Part shown: in pieces, positions 34,042-45,569 of the stretch
How positions within the stretch are numbered: the stretch's first letter is position 1
Layout of the letters: each line of letters opens with the position of its first letter
Source of the DNA: Terebella lapidaria
Taxonomy: Eukaryota; Annelida; Polychaeta; Terebellida; Terebellidae
Assembly (NCBI GenBank): GCA_949152475.1
Contig: OX424561.1
Coordinates: 1,302,001-1,366,000, forward strand
Direction of reading: 5' to 3'
Length of the DNA stretch: 64,000 nucleotides
The notes under the pieces: generated by a model
What the model saw: the letters and a program-made list of their open reading frames with translations, nothing else
Database searches by the model: none
Told to the model about the DNA's origin: nothing
Translations under genes and position numbers: made by a program

Positions 34042-37000
34042 TCACGGCTGCCAAAACATGGGATGTGGGGGGTGTTGTGGCCGGATCATGTTTGAGGGTA
34101 TGCTGCTGAGGGGGTAAGTCTCCTTGTAGTAAAAGGTTGGGCCACAGTACCCGGAGGGTGGCGGCAGGTACCGAGGGCCGTATGGTGTGTTCCGTCCGTG
34201 TGGAGGCGGCAGGTACTGGTACATGACGGGAGGGGGCGGGATCAGACGAGGCACCTGCACGGGAGGCTGTGTGAACCTGAAAGACAACAGTGGTGCGACT
34301 GACGGAGGAGCTTGGAGCGGCTTGGATGTCACGAGCGTCTGGCTGATAACAATCCCAGGATTGAGGCAGGCAGGCTGTGACGAATTACATGGAACCAACG
34401 GAGGAGTTTTGGAGGCAGTCTTGGTTGCAGTTCTGTCTTGATTTTCTGCGTCGTTGTCGCGCTGTGGACTCCTAGGCATGTGTGGGTGGTGGTTTTCTTC
34501 CACTCTAGTCTTGTGAGTGCTGGGTTGAGCTGGAGGCTCTGTTTTCCTGGTAAGCTCTGCATCTCTTTCAGCATGGAGGTCACTTCCTCTATTCCCATCT
34601 CCACTCATATCAAGACCTCTGGCTTGGAGAGGACTGTAGTTGTCCATGGTTCCTCCACTACCAGACTTGATGAAATCTCCGTTCTCATCGGCCTCGGGAT
34701 CTGACACGATCATCAACAGGTCTTCAGTTGGGTCCACTTGTGAATATCGCCACTTTGTCGGTGTCTTGGCTTTTTCTTTTCCTTTATCACACGTGCAGAC
34801 TTTGGGAATTACCTTCACTGAGAGGACTATCAGGTCGTCATCTGTATCACAGCTCTCGTCACATTCCTCGACCACTATTGGAGTTGGAGCGCTGGTTGCG
34901 CTGGCTCGCGTTGGAGTTGCATCCTTCATGTTATCACTGTCTTTATTATTGTCTACCACGTTGAATACTTGGCTCTGGGGAGGTTCATTATCACATGCAA
35001 CACTGTCAAACCCATCCTCTCCTGGTGGAGCTTCACTCACTGGATCTGAGTTATTCTCCATCTCTATTAAATTGACCTCATCATTGTCCACCTTTTGCTT
35101 CTTGGCTGGCGACATGTTTTCCAAGACCGTCTCTTTCTCATTTTCAGCAGAGAGCTGTGGAGATGGTGTCTCTTTTGCATTTTCAGCAAAGAGCTGTGAA
35201 GATGCTGTGCAGGCTTGAATTTTCATGGCATCACCGCTCTCAGCTGCGATTTCACCGACAGAAACTTTAGTGCCCTCCTTGCTCTGGCTTTCTGCACCAA
35301 TGACCCGCCGACTTCCTCCGATGCGTGGCTTTGACTTGGAAGTCTTGGGCCTCAGTTGTTTGAGACTGAGGAGAAGACGTCTCATCTCCAAATCCTTCTG
35401 AGTCAAATTGTAGCACCTGAGTTTTTCATGCTTATTTACAGGATTCAGATGTTGAAGACTGAGCAGTATAGATCTCATATCCAAATCCTCATCGTCTTGC
35501 TCATCACAGCTGGATTCAATCTTGGTAACCTTGCCCTCCCGTCTGACTTCGCGGAGCTGCCTTTGAGCACGTCGGATCATTGGTCTTGTCATACTGACCA
35601 GGGACACGCGAAGCTGCACACCCAGGGCCAACTCCTCTGGCGTCCAGAACCCACACCCGCCCTTGGCACCACACGGCTTCCTAGTGAGCTGTAAAAGCAT
35701 AAACGACAACGGTCAAATAAAGAATTCCAGGTGGTCTAGTCATGTTGTAAACTGGCATCTTAAACATGACAGTTATCTGTCTGTGGAATTAAAACCATAT
35801 ACTAATAATGTTCGGTAGTTTGATTATGAGAGCGCAAATACAGTGCTACTTCTTACAAATACAACATTACCTTACAAATTACTTGCATGAAGAAGACAAC
35901 TCTAGTGAGATGACAGAAGAGACAGAAAGAGAGCATCAGAGAATACAGAGTGAAGATCAGATGTGATTGGGCTGTTGAAGGTATAGCGCATACCTACTGG
36001 GAGGCCAGGGACCACAGTGCCGGGACTTGAGAGTTTGGTCCCAGCCGCAGAGCCCTCCGCCATATCCCTCTGGTACTGCAAGGCCAGTTTGCTGCCGAGG
36101 TTCTCTCCTGTGATGATGTCATCACTCATCAGGGCGTGGAACCAGCGCGGCTTTTCTCCACAAGATCGGGGTGAGGCGTTGTCATGACAACTCAACATCC
36201 CTGGGGACAGGCTGAATCTGCTGGAAGGTCTCAGAGACTTTGGGGAGTTCTCACTTTCGTTCGTAAAGCGTAGTCCTTTACGCGACCGTCTAGAATGCAA
36301 CGTATTTGCACTACGATTCATTGAATATTTTTTACTTGAACTGAAGGACTGGGAAGCACATTTAATTCCAGCAGGTGTGGAGACAACTTGGGATGGAAGC
36401 CTTTTGACTTCAGAGAACCTGCGGATTTTTCTCGGCCTGCCTAGAGGAGTTTGCTGCTGGAAACTAGATTTCTGTAGATCACACATTTTCCTCTCCAATC
36501 TGTGCTGCTTTATGGTCGGGGAAGCTTTTATTTTATAGCTGTGATTTGTGGCAGGGGACAGGATGTTGGACTTTGCTTTAGAGCCAGGAGATTTTTGACA
36601 CTGTTCAGTTCCAAGCTTGCTCTGTGTCAAAGGAGTAGGCAATGACATATTGTCCATCTTAGAAGATTTCATCTTTGGGGTGGAAGAACGCGATTTGGGC
36701 GAGATTTTCTCAAGGACCGGCATCTGATTGCCAGGACTTTGTGGCTGCTGATCGAACACCTCGTCACAAGAAATATCCAGAGTGGGCATATCCGAGTCAC
36801 TAGTAGAAACTGACGACATATTGGAATCTTTGCCTTGAATACCAAGACAAACACCAACGTCAGCATCGCCTTCTTCATTACAACAGTTTGTTTCAATGTT
36901 CTGAACACATTCACTGTCCATAAATTGTCGAGCCAATTTCTGGCCCAAGTTTTTGCCTGTGAAAATATCCTGAGATACGAGTTTTTTCAACCATTTAGGC

Positions 37001-39868
37001 TTCCTATCTGTGCCTTGGTGCTTCCTGATTTCACTCCAGTCTTCTGTACGCCGTCGGGACTTGCGAACCTGTTGATTTTCTGGGGAGGATTTGTCTGGTC
37101 CACTCTGCACATTCTGTGGGAGCTCTGTGCTCACAGATTGGTTGAGCAAATTTTCTTTGGTGACTGGTGATTGTTCAGCGAACTTTGTGCCAAGGTTTTT
37201 TCCAGTGAAAATGTCCTCCTGGTAAAGCTTGCGAACCCAGATGGGTAAAGTCTCCATTTTGGCCTCAGTCAGGTTTGTGAAGTCGATGTCTGTTTGGCGA
37301 CGCTGTAGGTACTTGGATGATCGTCGCGGCTTGTGCTGGGGTGGCTGAGGGCTCTGCGGTACCACCGAGGTCACTGCTCCCAACAGCGGGTCACTACAGC
37401 GCCGGCCACGTACCTTGTTGTTATTGCGATCCTCGGGCGAGGTACGAGGCTTGGTAGCATAGGTCGAAGGTCCTGGACTCATGTTGGTTGAGGTGGAGGG
37501 ACTTGGATTCGCCGAACCTTGAAGGCGTTTTCGTTTTCCAGGTGGCTCTGGACTCCCAACTGGGCACTTGCGTTTTTTGCCTTTCTTTTTCTGTGTTGGA
37601 GATGGTCCTTGCATCAATGCAAGCTTTTCCTCAATGAGTCGCTGTCTTTCTGCTGATTTTCGTCCACCCTTCGGGGATTTCTCCTTTGGCGATTTACGCT
37701 TCCCTTTGCCTAAAACAATGGCAGAATTGGAAAAATGCTTGGCACAAGGAAACAATATCGATAATGTCCACGATCATACAATACCTGTACTTGTACAATG
37801 TACTCATCAGAATGAAAATCAAGCATAGAACATTAGCACCATAGAAATTTGTTTACCTGTGACTGACTTGCACTGGCGACAAACCCAATCATCCATAGGG
37901 GTGCGAAGTCCGTCACAAGCAAGATGTGTCCCTGATGATCCACACCAGTCACACAGCATCATCTCCCAGCGACTAAAACATATTGTAATCACTTGTCATA
38001 ACGTCTTGCGACAAAATGATCAAGGAATAAGAAGCAGGGAAAGATGTGTTGGTAGGTTTTAGTGTTCCTGTAGATGGTACCTGTCATTTTTGGCATAGTC
38101 TCGGCCGTGTGGACATTTACAAGTCGGCGTGTCGCAGTGATTATAACGCTGTAGCAGCTCTTGGAATGCATTCGGTTCTCGTTCCCAGGCAGCATCTCTG
38201 TAATACCACAGTTCAGTGTGTGAGGTCTCATCAATATTCAATGCAACAAAAAGAACTAGGTAATTGAACGATACCTGAACAACACTTGCCAAGAGATAAA
38301 CCCCCAGTATCCTGCATTATACTCAAAACCAAGTTTGACATTTACACTAGCAGTGGGTGGGGAATCTCAAGTACTAACTGGTCTGGGATGTAGATGCCAA
38401 AGTTTAACATCTCTTCCTGGAAGACTTCTCGGTTGTTACACAAGGGACACTTGAAGAAGTGGAGTCCAGAACATGAGGCATGGCGCTGAAACCAATCAGA
38501 GCACAGAGGGATAGTGTTGTGTTACACAATATCTTTTATATAGCTACTTTGATGAGCCACAGCGGTGAAGGATTCTGATCATCGAGAGACAAAATATTGA
38601 CTTTTTAAATTACACAGATGCAATTGTTTGTTTTCTTGGTTCATAGGTATATACCTGGAGGCACTCTTTGTGGAACCATGAGTTTTTGCAGCAGGGTGCC
38701 CGTAGGGTGCTGTTCGAGGAGCGTGCCTCCACACTGCACATACAGATCGGGCAGGTCGTCTTGGCGGTGCCATGGAATGCCAAGCGGTCACTTGTGTGCA
38801 CAGTCTGCCTCGGCCGGTGGACCTCACAGTATGAACTATAGAAGAAAATACATCGGAAGGTTACACTGTGGTCCCCTCAAAACAGTGATCAGAACTTGAG
38901 ACCTAGTGATCAACCACCGAGTGAGACTGGGTACTGACCAGAACTTGCCAGTGAACAGATTGAGGACGCCATTATCCAGGCCACAGGGAAAATGGAAAAC
39001 CATGCGACAGCGACTCATAACACAACCGATGGTGGCTCCTAAACGCTTACAGAACACACAGCGCTGCAAAGAAGGGTGAACGTGAACTATCATCAACGCA
39101 ATGATTCATTCCTGTATTTATACATGAATGAATTACAATCCAGAAGTTTTAGTGAATAAATGATTTCCATGTCTCACAAAAGATACCGGAAGACACTCAC
39201 CAATCGCGAGGCTCTGCGAAACTCTTTGATGATGTCTGACACCAGAAATCCCATAATGCCTTGCTTCTCGTCATCACCATTCTGACAGAGACCACTGGCA
39301 AACAGCTGGTGTAAGAACCAATCAACATACATCGTAATGTGAATCATCATAAGGTCAAATGATATTGTGTGCATCACAAACTGTGGTCATGTAACGTTTC
39401 AGAATCGAGGACGGCCACAGCCAAAAAGTGATTAATAATTTACAGATGCAATCCCATTTTGATAAGCTTAACGTAAATCAATAACCTCCAAGAATGCGGA
39501 CGATGATGCAACATGATATGGCCAACATCATCATATCTCCGAATTGTCGTCCGCAAATACAATCATAAATCATTGACTGATAGAGTATCATATTAATTTT
39601 TTTTACAGGTTGCTTACCATGCAGAAGTAGTGTATTGAGAGATCTTGTGACCGGATAAACTTGCCGTAAGTTTCCTCGTTGTCCTGTTCACCGCCACAGA
39701 ACACACAACCACCAGGTGGTATTGCCACTGAAGCATCAAACAACACAATATAACTTGCATGCTTTATGCAATGAAACACCATTACTAAGTCTTCATTTGT
39801 TGAAAGTGCAGACTGTTGACTAACTCACCCTTTCCTTTGCCATGATCCTTCTTTCGAGGCTGACCCAT
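34042..39868 (-). CDS. PHF7/G2E3: PHF7/G2E3-type PHD/RING zinc-finger protein with long novel tail, 10 exons
   Basis: Exons, 5' to 3' on the minus strand: 39868-39829, 39727-39618, 39305-39201, 39063-38939, 38835-38655, 38485-38379, 38197-38081, 37972-37857, 37709-35998, 35688-34042; 1419 residues, every junction in frame. PHD half C21-C24-H46-C49; extended PHD C87, C90, C99, C104, H109, C112, C130, H133; RING-like C155-C158, C175, H182-C185, C200-C203; a last Cys-rich module at 245-300 ([15 protein letters not shown]). This order is that of vertebrate G2E3 and PHF7, nuclear proteins that read or ubiquitinate chromatin. G2E3 ends in a HECT domain; here exons 9 and 10 give about 1100 low-complexity, Lys/Ser/Pro-rich residues instead. 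That tail holds three W-x3-L-x3-DI[FI]TG repeats (W458, W540, W823), two DL[DE]MR...LLSL repeats and a Pro-rich C-terminus. TAG directly precedes the ATG. An upstream 5' UTR exon is possible. Confidence 0.87.
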
Positions 39869-39879
39869 CTACAATTTAA

Positions 39880-41025
39880 AATTAGGCCAAGGGCCGAAGA
39901 TAGGTTACCGGACAAGCCAGGTCACTGGTCAAGAGAATATTCAGCATATATAATATTAAGCATATATCATGTCCACAGTTGATTGCTAAGTTGTAAATTC
40001 AATAATCAGAGAGATATTAGCAATTTTGTGCTGTGGCCTTGAAAATGAAGGCAAAGGTCAAATTTAAGGTAATCAAAATATTCAGTGTATATCATTTTTT
40101 ATATGTCCACAATTGATTCCCGAGACATACAGTCAATAGAGGAGCAAGATATGAGCCATTTTGTCCTGTGACCTTGAAAATGAGGTCAGAGGTCAAATTC
40201 AAGGTCACGAGAATATTCAGCATATATCATCCTATATGTCCACAATTGATTCCTAAGCTGTAAAATCCATAATAAGTGAGATATTAGCCATTTTGTCCTA
40301 TGACCTTGAAAATGGGGTCGAAGGTCAAATTCAAGGTCACGAGAATATTCAGCATATATCATTTCCTATATGTCCACAATTGATTCCTAAGCTGTAGAGT
40401 CGATAATAAGCGAGATCTAAGCCATTTTGTGCTCTGACCTTGAAACTGAGGTCAGAGGTCAAATTCAAGGTCACGAGAATATTCAGCATATATCATTTCC
40501 TATATGTCCACAATTGATTCCTAGTCTCTGATATCAATATTAAGTGAGATATTAGGCATAATGTGTCCCATTATAAAGCATAGGAGAATTTAACAAGGGA
40601 AAGTCCCATTTGGGCCGAGTTTGGGCCAAAATGGCCCACTTCGAGCGATTCAAGCGCAACGAAATTCATAGACATCATAGGAGTACATATGAGGAGTGTT
40701 ATATATCAAAAAGAAAAAAAGTTACTGAACAGATTTTGAGAAAATGGCCGCCAAAGTCCAAAATCAGGCATTTTTCATCGAAAACGGCCGCCATTTTGAA
40801 AAAAATGTGAAAATCAAAAAACTAAAAAATACCTCCTTCTTGAATTATTTTTAAGTATTTTTGTGCAAAATTTCAGAAAAATTTGCCTGTAAACAAAAAA
40901 GATAAAAATGTGGACGACGACGACGACGACGACGGACGCCGACGGACGCCGGACGACGGACGACGGACGACGGACGCAACGCCATGCCAATAGGTTATCG
41001 GACCATAGGTCCGGTAACCTAAAAA
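39880..41025 (-). mobile_element. Helentron-like array element, family G, copy 3
   Basis: On the minus strand the 5' end is TTTTTAGGTTACCGGACC with hairpin partner GGTCCGATAACC, then a GTCC/CGTC microsatellite (40910-40980 on the + strand). Four units of about 130 bp follow ('ttcagcatatatcatttcct', 'attagccattttgtcc', 'gaggtcaaaggtcaaattc'). The 3' end has GTCCGGTAACC and a short GGCC-based hairpin running into TTTT. Its 3' end is about 12 bp from the start codon of the PHD gene, in the same orientation. Confidence 0.65.
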
Positions 41026-41808
41026 TAGCGAGTTTTAGAACCATTTGATGTTAGAGATGTCATTTGGAGCACATGTAGGAGAAAGTGGATCTATGGGTAA
41101 ATATCAGCCGGAGCAAGTTGAATGAAACTCAACCTCGTAACGGAAATCGTTTGGACATGTTTTCAACAAGAAAAGCATGAAGTTTCACAAATGTTTCAAG
41201 GGTGAATGGCAACCATCTCGAACGCTCCATGCTGCTCAGGCTGGGTAACCACCAAGGTGTGCCATGTTATCTACCCCACGTGACCAGCTTTGACCAATCA
41301 GTCTGACGAAATACCGGTATTGTCCATTTGGTGTTACATCTATTCATTATACATTAAATACTCATCATCATCATGGTAGATCCGGAACAAATCGGAAATT
41401 CGACTGGTGTTCCCCGAGTTGTCACGATCTGAACAGTGTTAAACACACTGTAATCTTGACGGAGAGGTGTCTATCTCAATGTGTCTATTAGTATCTGTAT
41501 CTGATGGACCGTCGCTCAGTCGTCACATGGAGGGAGGTATTACATGTGGCGCTATAAGACGGACCATCATTTATCAACAAAAATGCTCCTAATAGTTCTA
41601 TCAAGATTGCCACTTTTGAAGGCCAGACGCTAGCCACTGACTCGGTTCAGCAATTATCTTCAATACACAATGCACAATGATACAATTAGCGGCATGATTT
41701 TGATATATATCAGCACCATGTGACCACTGACCAGTTTTCAACCAACCATCTCACAGACAGATTTTCCTCGTTATTGCTCAAGCAAGCCCAGAAATTGGTG
41801 GAAACTTG
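41026..41808. other. No gene seen
   Basis: Apparently single-copy AT-rich sequence upstream of the PHD gene and its flanking element. No long frame, no recognisable RNA gene. Confidence 0.3.
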
Positions 41809-41812
41809 TTAA

Positions 41813-42230
41813 GGTAGTCCGCTCCAAACAGTGAGGGAAGGGGGTCAAAGGGTTTTTTTAAAATAAATACCTGTATCAACATAATCTAGAGCTTCAAAAT
41901 GATATATTTTATAGAGTAACTGTTCAGCATCCTAAAACTGAAAAGAAAATAGGGGGTCACCGTATCCGTTCGCATGGAAAACACGATGCAAGATGTGAAT
42001 ATGGACAAAAAAATGTGCAAAAATGCTATAATTTATGTCATTTTAAGTAAATATGTGTGATTTTGATCGAATATGTAGGAAAAACGAGCACGGTGACCCC
42101 CTATTTTCTTTTCAGTATTAGGATGCTGATCATTTACTCTATAAAATAATGTCATTTTGAAGAGATAATATTCAAGAAATGACCTTTAAATTTTGACTCT
42201 CCGTTACCTCCATGTTTGTAGCGGACTACG
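41813..42230. mobile_element. TTAA-flanked foldback MITE (piggyBac-like)
   Basis: TTAA at 41809-41812 and 42231-42234. Ends are inverted (GGTAGTCCGCTCCAAACA against CGTAGTCCGCTACAAACA), and the inversion continues inward: 'ctgaaaagaaaatagggggt' is mirrored by 'accccctattttcttttcag'. At 418 bp it is almost a palindrome around about 42020. TTAA duplications are typical of piggyBac derivatives. Confidence 0.75.
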
Positions 42231-42315
42231 TTAAGAAGTATTAGTAGGGCAGGTGAACATCCAAGTGGGGCAGGCTGAAATTGGACCCCACCTGCCCTAC
42301 ATGACAGGCGATGAA

Positions 42316-43902
42316 AAAATTAGCCCAAGGGCTAAGAAAGGTTACCGGACAATATATATTTTAGATATTAGTATTTTGTCCCGTGACCTTTAAAAAACGT
42401 CATTGGTCAATTCAAGGACACGATAATATTCGGCATATGTCATTTCTAGTATGTCCACAATTAATTCCTAAGCTGTCAAGTCAATAATAAGCGAGATATT
42501 AGCCATTATGTCCTGTGACCTTGAAAATGAGGTCAAAGGTCGAATTCAAGGTCATAGCAATATTCAGCATATATCATTTCCTATATGTTCATAATTGATT
42601 CCTAAGCTGTAAAGTCCATAATGAGCAAGCCATTAGCCATTTTGTCCTGTGACCTTGGAAATTAGGTCAAAGGTGAAGTTCAAGGTCGTGACAATGTTCA
42701 GACTATATCATTTTCTATATGTCCCCAATTGATTGCTAAGCTGTAAAGTCGATAAAAAGCGAGATATTACCCATTTCGTTCTCTGACCTTGAAAATGAGG
42801 TCAAAGGTCAAATCCAAGGTCATAGCAATATTCAGCATATATCATTTCCTATATGTTCATAATTGATTCCTAAGCTGTAAAATCGATAATAAGCGAGATA
42901 TTAGCTATTTTGTCCTGCGATCTTGAAAAGGAGGTCAAAGGTCAAATTCAAGGTCATGACAATAATCTGCATATATCATTTCCTATAAGTTCATAATTGA
43001 TTCCTACACTGTAAAGTCAATAATAAGCAAGATATTAGCCATTTTGTGCTCTGATCTTGAAACTGAGGTCAGAAGTCAAATTCAAGGTCACGAGAATATT
43101 CAGCATATATCATTTCCTATATGTCCACAATTGATCCCTAAGCTGTAAAATCGATAATAATGGAGATATTAGCCATTCTGTGGTGTGACCTTGAAAATGA
43201 GGTCAAAGGTCAAATTCAAGGTCATCAGAATATTCGGCATATATCATTTCCTATATGTCCACAATTGGTTCCTAAGCTGTAAAGTCGTTAATAAGCAAGA
43301 TATTAGACATTTTGTGCTCTGACCTTGAAACCGAGGTCAGAGGTCAAATTCAAGACCCTGAGAATATTCAGCATATATCATTTCCTATATGTGCACAATT
43401 GATTCCTAGTCTCTAATCTCAATAATAAGTGAGATATTAGGCTTAATGTGTCCCATTGTAAAGCATAGGAGAATTTAACATGGGAAAGTCCCATTTGGGC
43501 CGAGTTTGGGCCCAAAATGGCCTACTTCGAGCGATTCAAGGGCAACGAAATTTATACGTGTCACAGGGGTACATATGAGGAGTGTTATGCATTGATAAGA
43601 AAAATAGTTACTGAACGGATTCTGAGAAAACGACCGTCAAAGTCCAAAATTGGCCATTTTTCGACGAAAACGGCCGCCATTTTGAAAAAAATTGGAAAAT
43701 CAGAAAACTAAAAAAAACCTTCCTTGGAAATATTTTTAGGTATTTTTGTGCAAAATTTCAGAAATATTCCATCATAAACTTTAAAGATAAAAATGTGAAC
43801 GGACGGACGGACGGACGACGGACGACGGACGCCGGACGACGGACGCCGGACGCAACGCCATGGCAATAGGTTATCGGACCAAAGGTCCGGTAACCTAAAA
43901 AT
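42316..43902 (-). mobile_element. Helentron-like array element, family G, copy 4
   Basis: Terminal hairpin TTAGCCC-aa-GGGCTAA and subterminal GGTTACCGGAC at the left; at the right a gacg/gccg microsatellite, then GGTTATCGGACC and GGTCCGGTAACC before AAAAA. Eight or so units of about 130 bp lie between. An undisturbed copy of the target ('ggcgatgaaaaaatttaatg') sits immediately to the right (43925-43950), so insertion into its A/T run is visible. Confidence 0.7.
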
Positions 43903-43974
43903 TTAATGTCGAGCCCTGCCCTACATGATAGGCGATGAAAAAATTTAATGTCGAGCCCTGCCCCAATGTGTCTC

Positions 43975-44232
43975 CTGGTCCAAAATACATCATATCCTGA
44001 TGAATGTAAACACGACCAAATCCGTTAGTAGATTCCCAAGATCCCATTTTGGACAAGAAATTAACATTGGGGTAGATCTCCAACTTTGAAGCTTTCTCAA
44101 TTTTTGCGATAGAAGTCTGGAATTCGGTAGAAAATTGTCGTTTGACTCCTAGGTGAAGTATGCCAAGTAATAATACAATACCAATCAGCATGGCAAAAAT
44201 ATCAGCACAAAACTGTGTGAATGAGAAATCAG
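43975..44232. mobile_element. Half-copy of ACTCTGATTTTT-family element
   Basis: Matches the right arm of the 8738-9275 element: 'acattggggtagat', 'gcgatagaagtc', 'ctaggtgaagtatgccaag', 'aatcagagta'. The left arm is missing. Confidence 0.55.
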
Positions 44233-44998
44233 AGTAAAGTATATATATACTATAGTGTCAGAGTACCTAATCCACGACCCTCTCCATCATCCTCGACCCC
44301 TACAAACGGGTAGGCAGAACTTCAATAAACTAAAATGTGAAATGTGCTGAAATGTGTACTAGAAGTACTTTGAATGTGGTATTTATCAGATATTTGTTTT
44401 GCACAGGTGTTTCTGACTATTCAATAACTGACAAAAGTACTTCAATGATTATGATGATTGAAAGAAATGCAAGAGTCAGACTATTAATTATTATGAAAAA
44501 GTATAATTTTTTATGACAGCGCCAATTACACTTTCACAAATTGTGCGAAAGCAAGCTATTTCTGATTAGGATTTCAAGCCTTTGATTAGCAAAATGCTAC
44601 AGTGCGATCAGCTAGAGTGACCCAGACATATTCACCAGCCTGAGCGGCTGGTAACTCATGCGCCCTTGACAAGAGATGTGACGTCACATGTTGGATACTC
44701 TCATTATCCAATCATCATACGTGTTACATACGACGGTCGGCATTACCGTATATTGACACTTGACAGGCATGGAATCTGTCACACAGGAAATGTGTGGAGA
44801 TCTGGACATGTACCATCGAAATGATTGATTGAATTATTGAAACTGAAGATGCGATGTCGGGAAAATGCAGATCGCAATTCGCAACGTCATCACTCGATCC
44901 TCAAACTTCAAAAGTCGCGACATACGATGCCATCTCTAATGTGGGGTAGGGCTAGCCACAAAAGTTCCTACTTTCTAGCTCAATTTCGCTTAAATACG
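44233..44998. other. No gene seen
   Basis: AT-rich, short TATATATA run at about 44240. Nothing recognisable as coding or RNA. Confidence 0.3.
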
Positions 44999-44999
44999 G

Positions 45000-45292
45000 T
45001 ATACCGTATTGGTCCTAATAGTAGCACGGCGAGCCAAAGCAAGACCTCCTGCAACAACGTGCGCAAAAATGAGGTCAAATTTAGGAAAATCACTGAATAA
45101 TATACCTTTACCCTTTAATCCCATTTATTCAGATTCAAATAACATTAGTGTGTGGATTGGAACACTCCAAGAGCTTATTAGAAAGATATTGAGTGAATTA
45201 TAAGGTTACTAAAATCGAACATTTTTTGGCAAAAGAGGGGGGCGTTCTACTATTAGGGCACATGCCACTATTAGGACCAATACGGTATACTA
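45000..45292. mobile_element. Intact MITE, GGTCCTAATAGT family
   Basis: The ends GTATACCGTATTGGTCCTAA (left) and the exact reverse complement at the right enclose about 290 bp. It is the reference for the split copy at 20262-22215 and shows the empty site for the family H insertion there. Confidence 0.75.
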
Positions 45293-45569
45293 AGGTGCGC
45301 AATAGCCAGTCACAACCGCTGTTATCTCTTAACAGGGTAAGGATTCATTGGATTAGAGACTCCAAACAAATGGTCAATTAAACACAATGTTTCGAATCTG
45401 TCAATATTCTCAGCGGCAAGTTCAACTTACCTGAAAAGGGATAGCAGCCTGTGTGACTGGCTATTTCGCACCTACCGTAACTCTGGAAACATAGCCAAAT
45501 TTTTCCTCCCATGTGAAGGATTCTGTCATGGTATTACACTAAATTGCCCTGGAACAGTATTACACCTAC

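Noticed and set aside
34187..35218. Plus-strand frames of 84-192 codons
   Set aside because: Shadows of exon 10 of the minus-strand PHD gene; low-complexity Ser/Leu composition follows from the sense codons.
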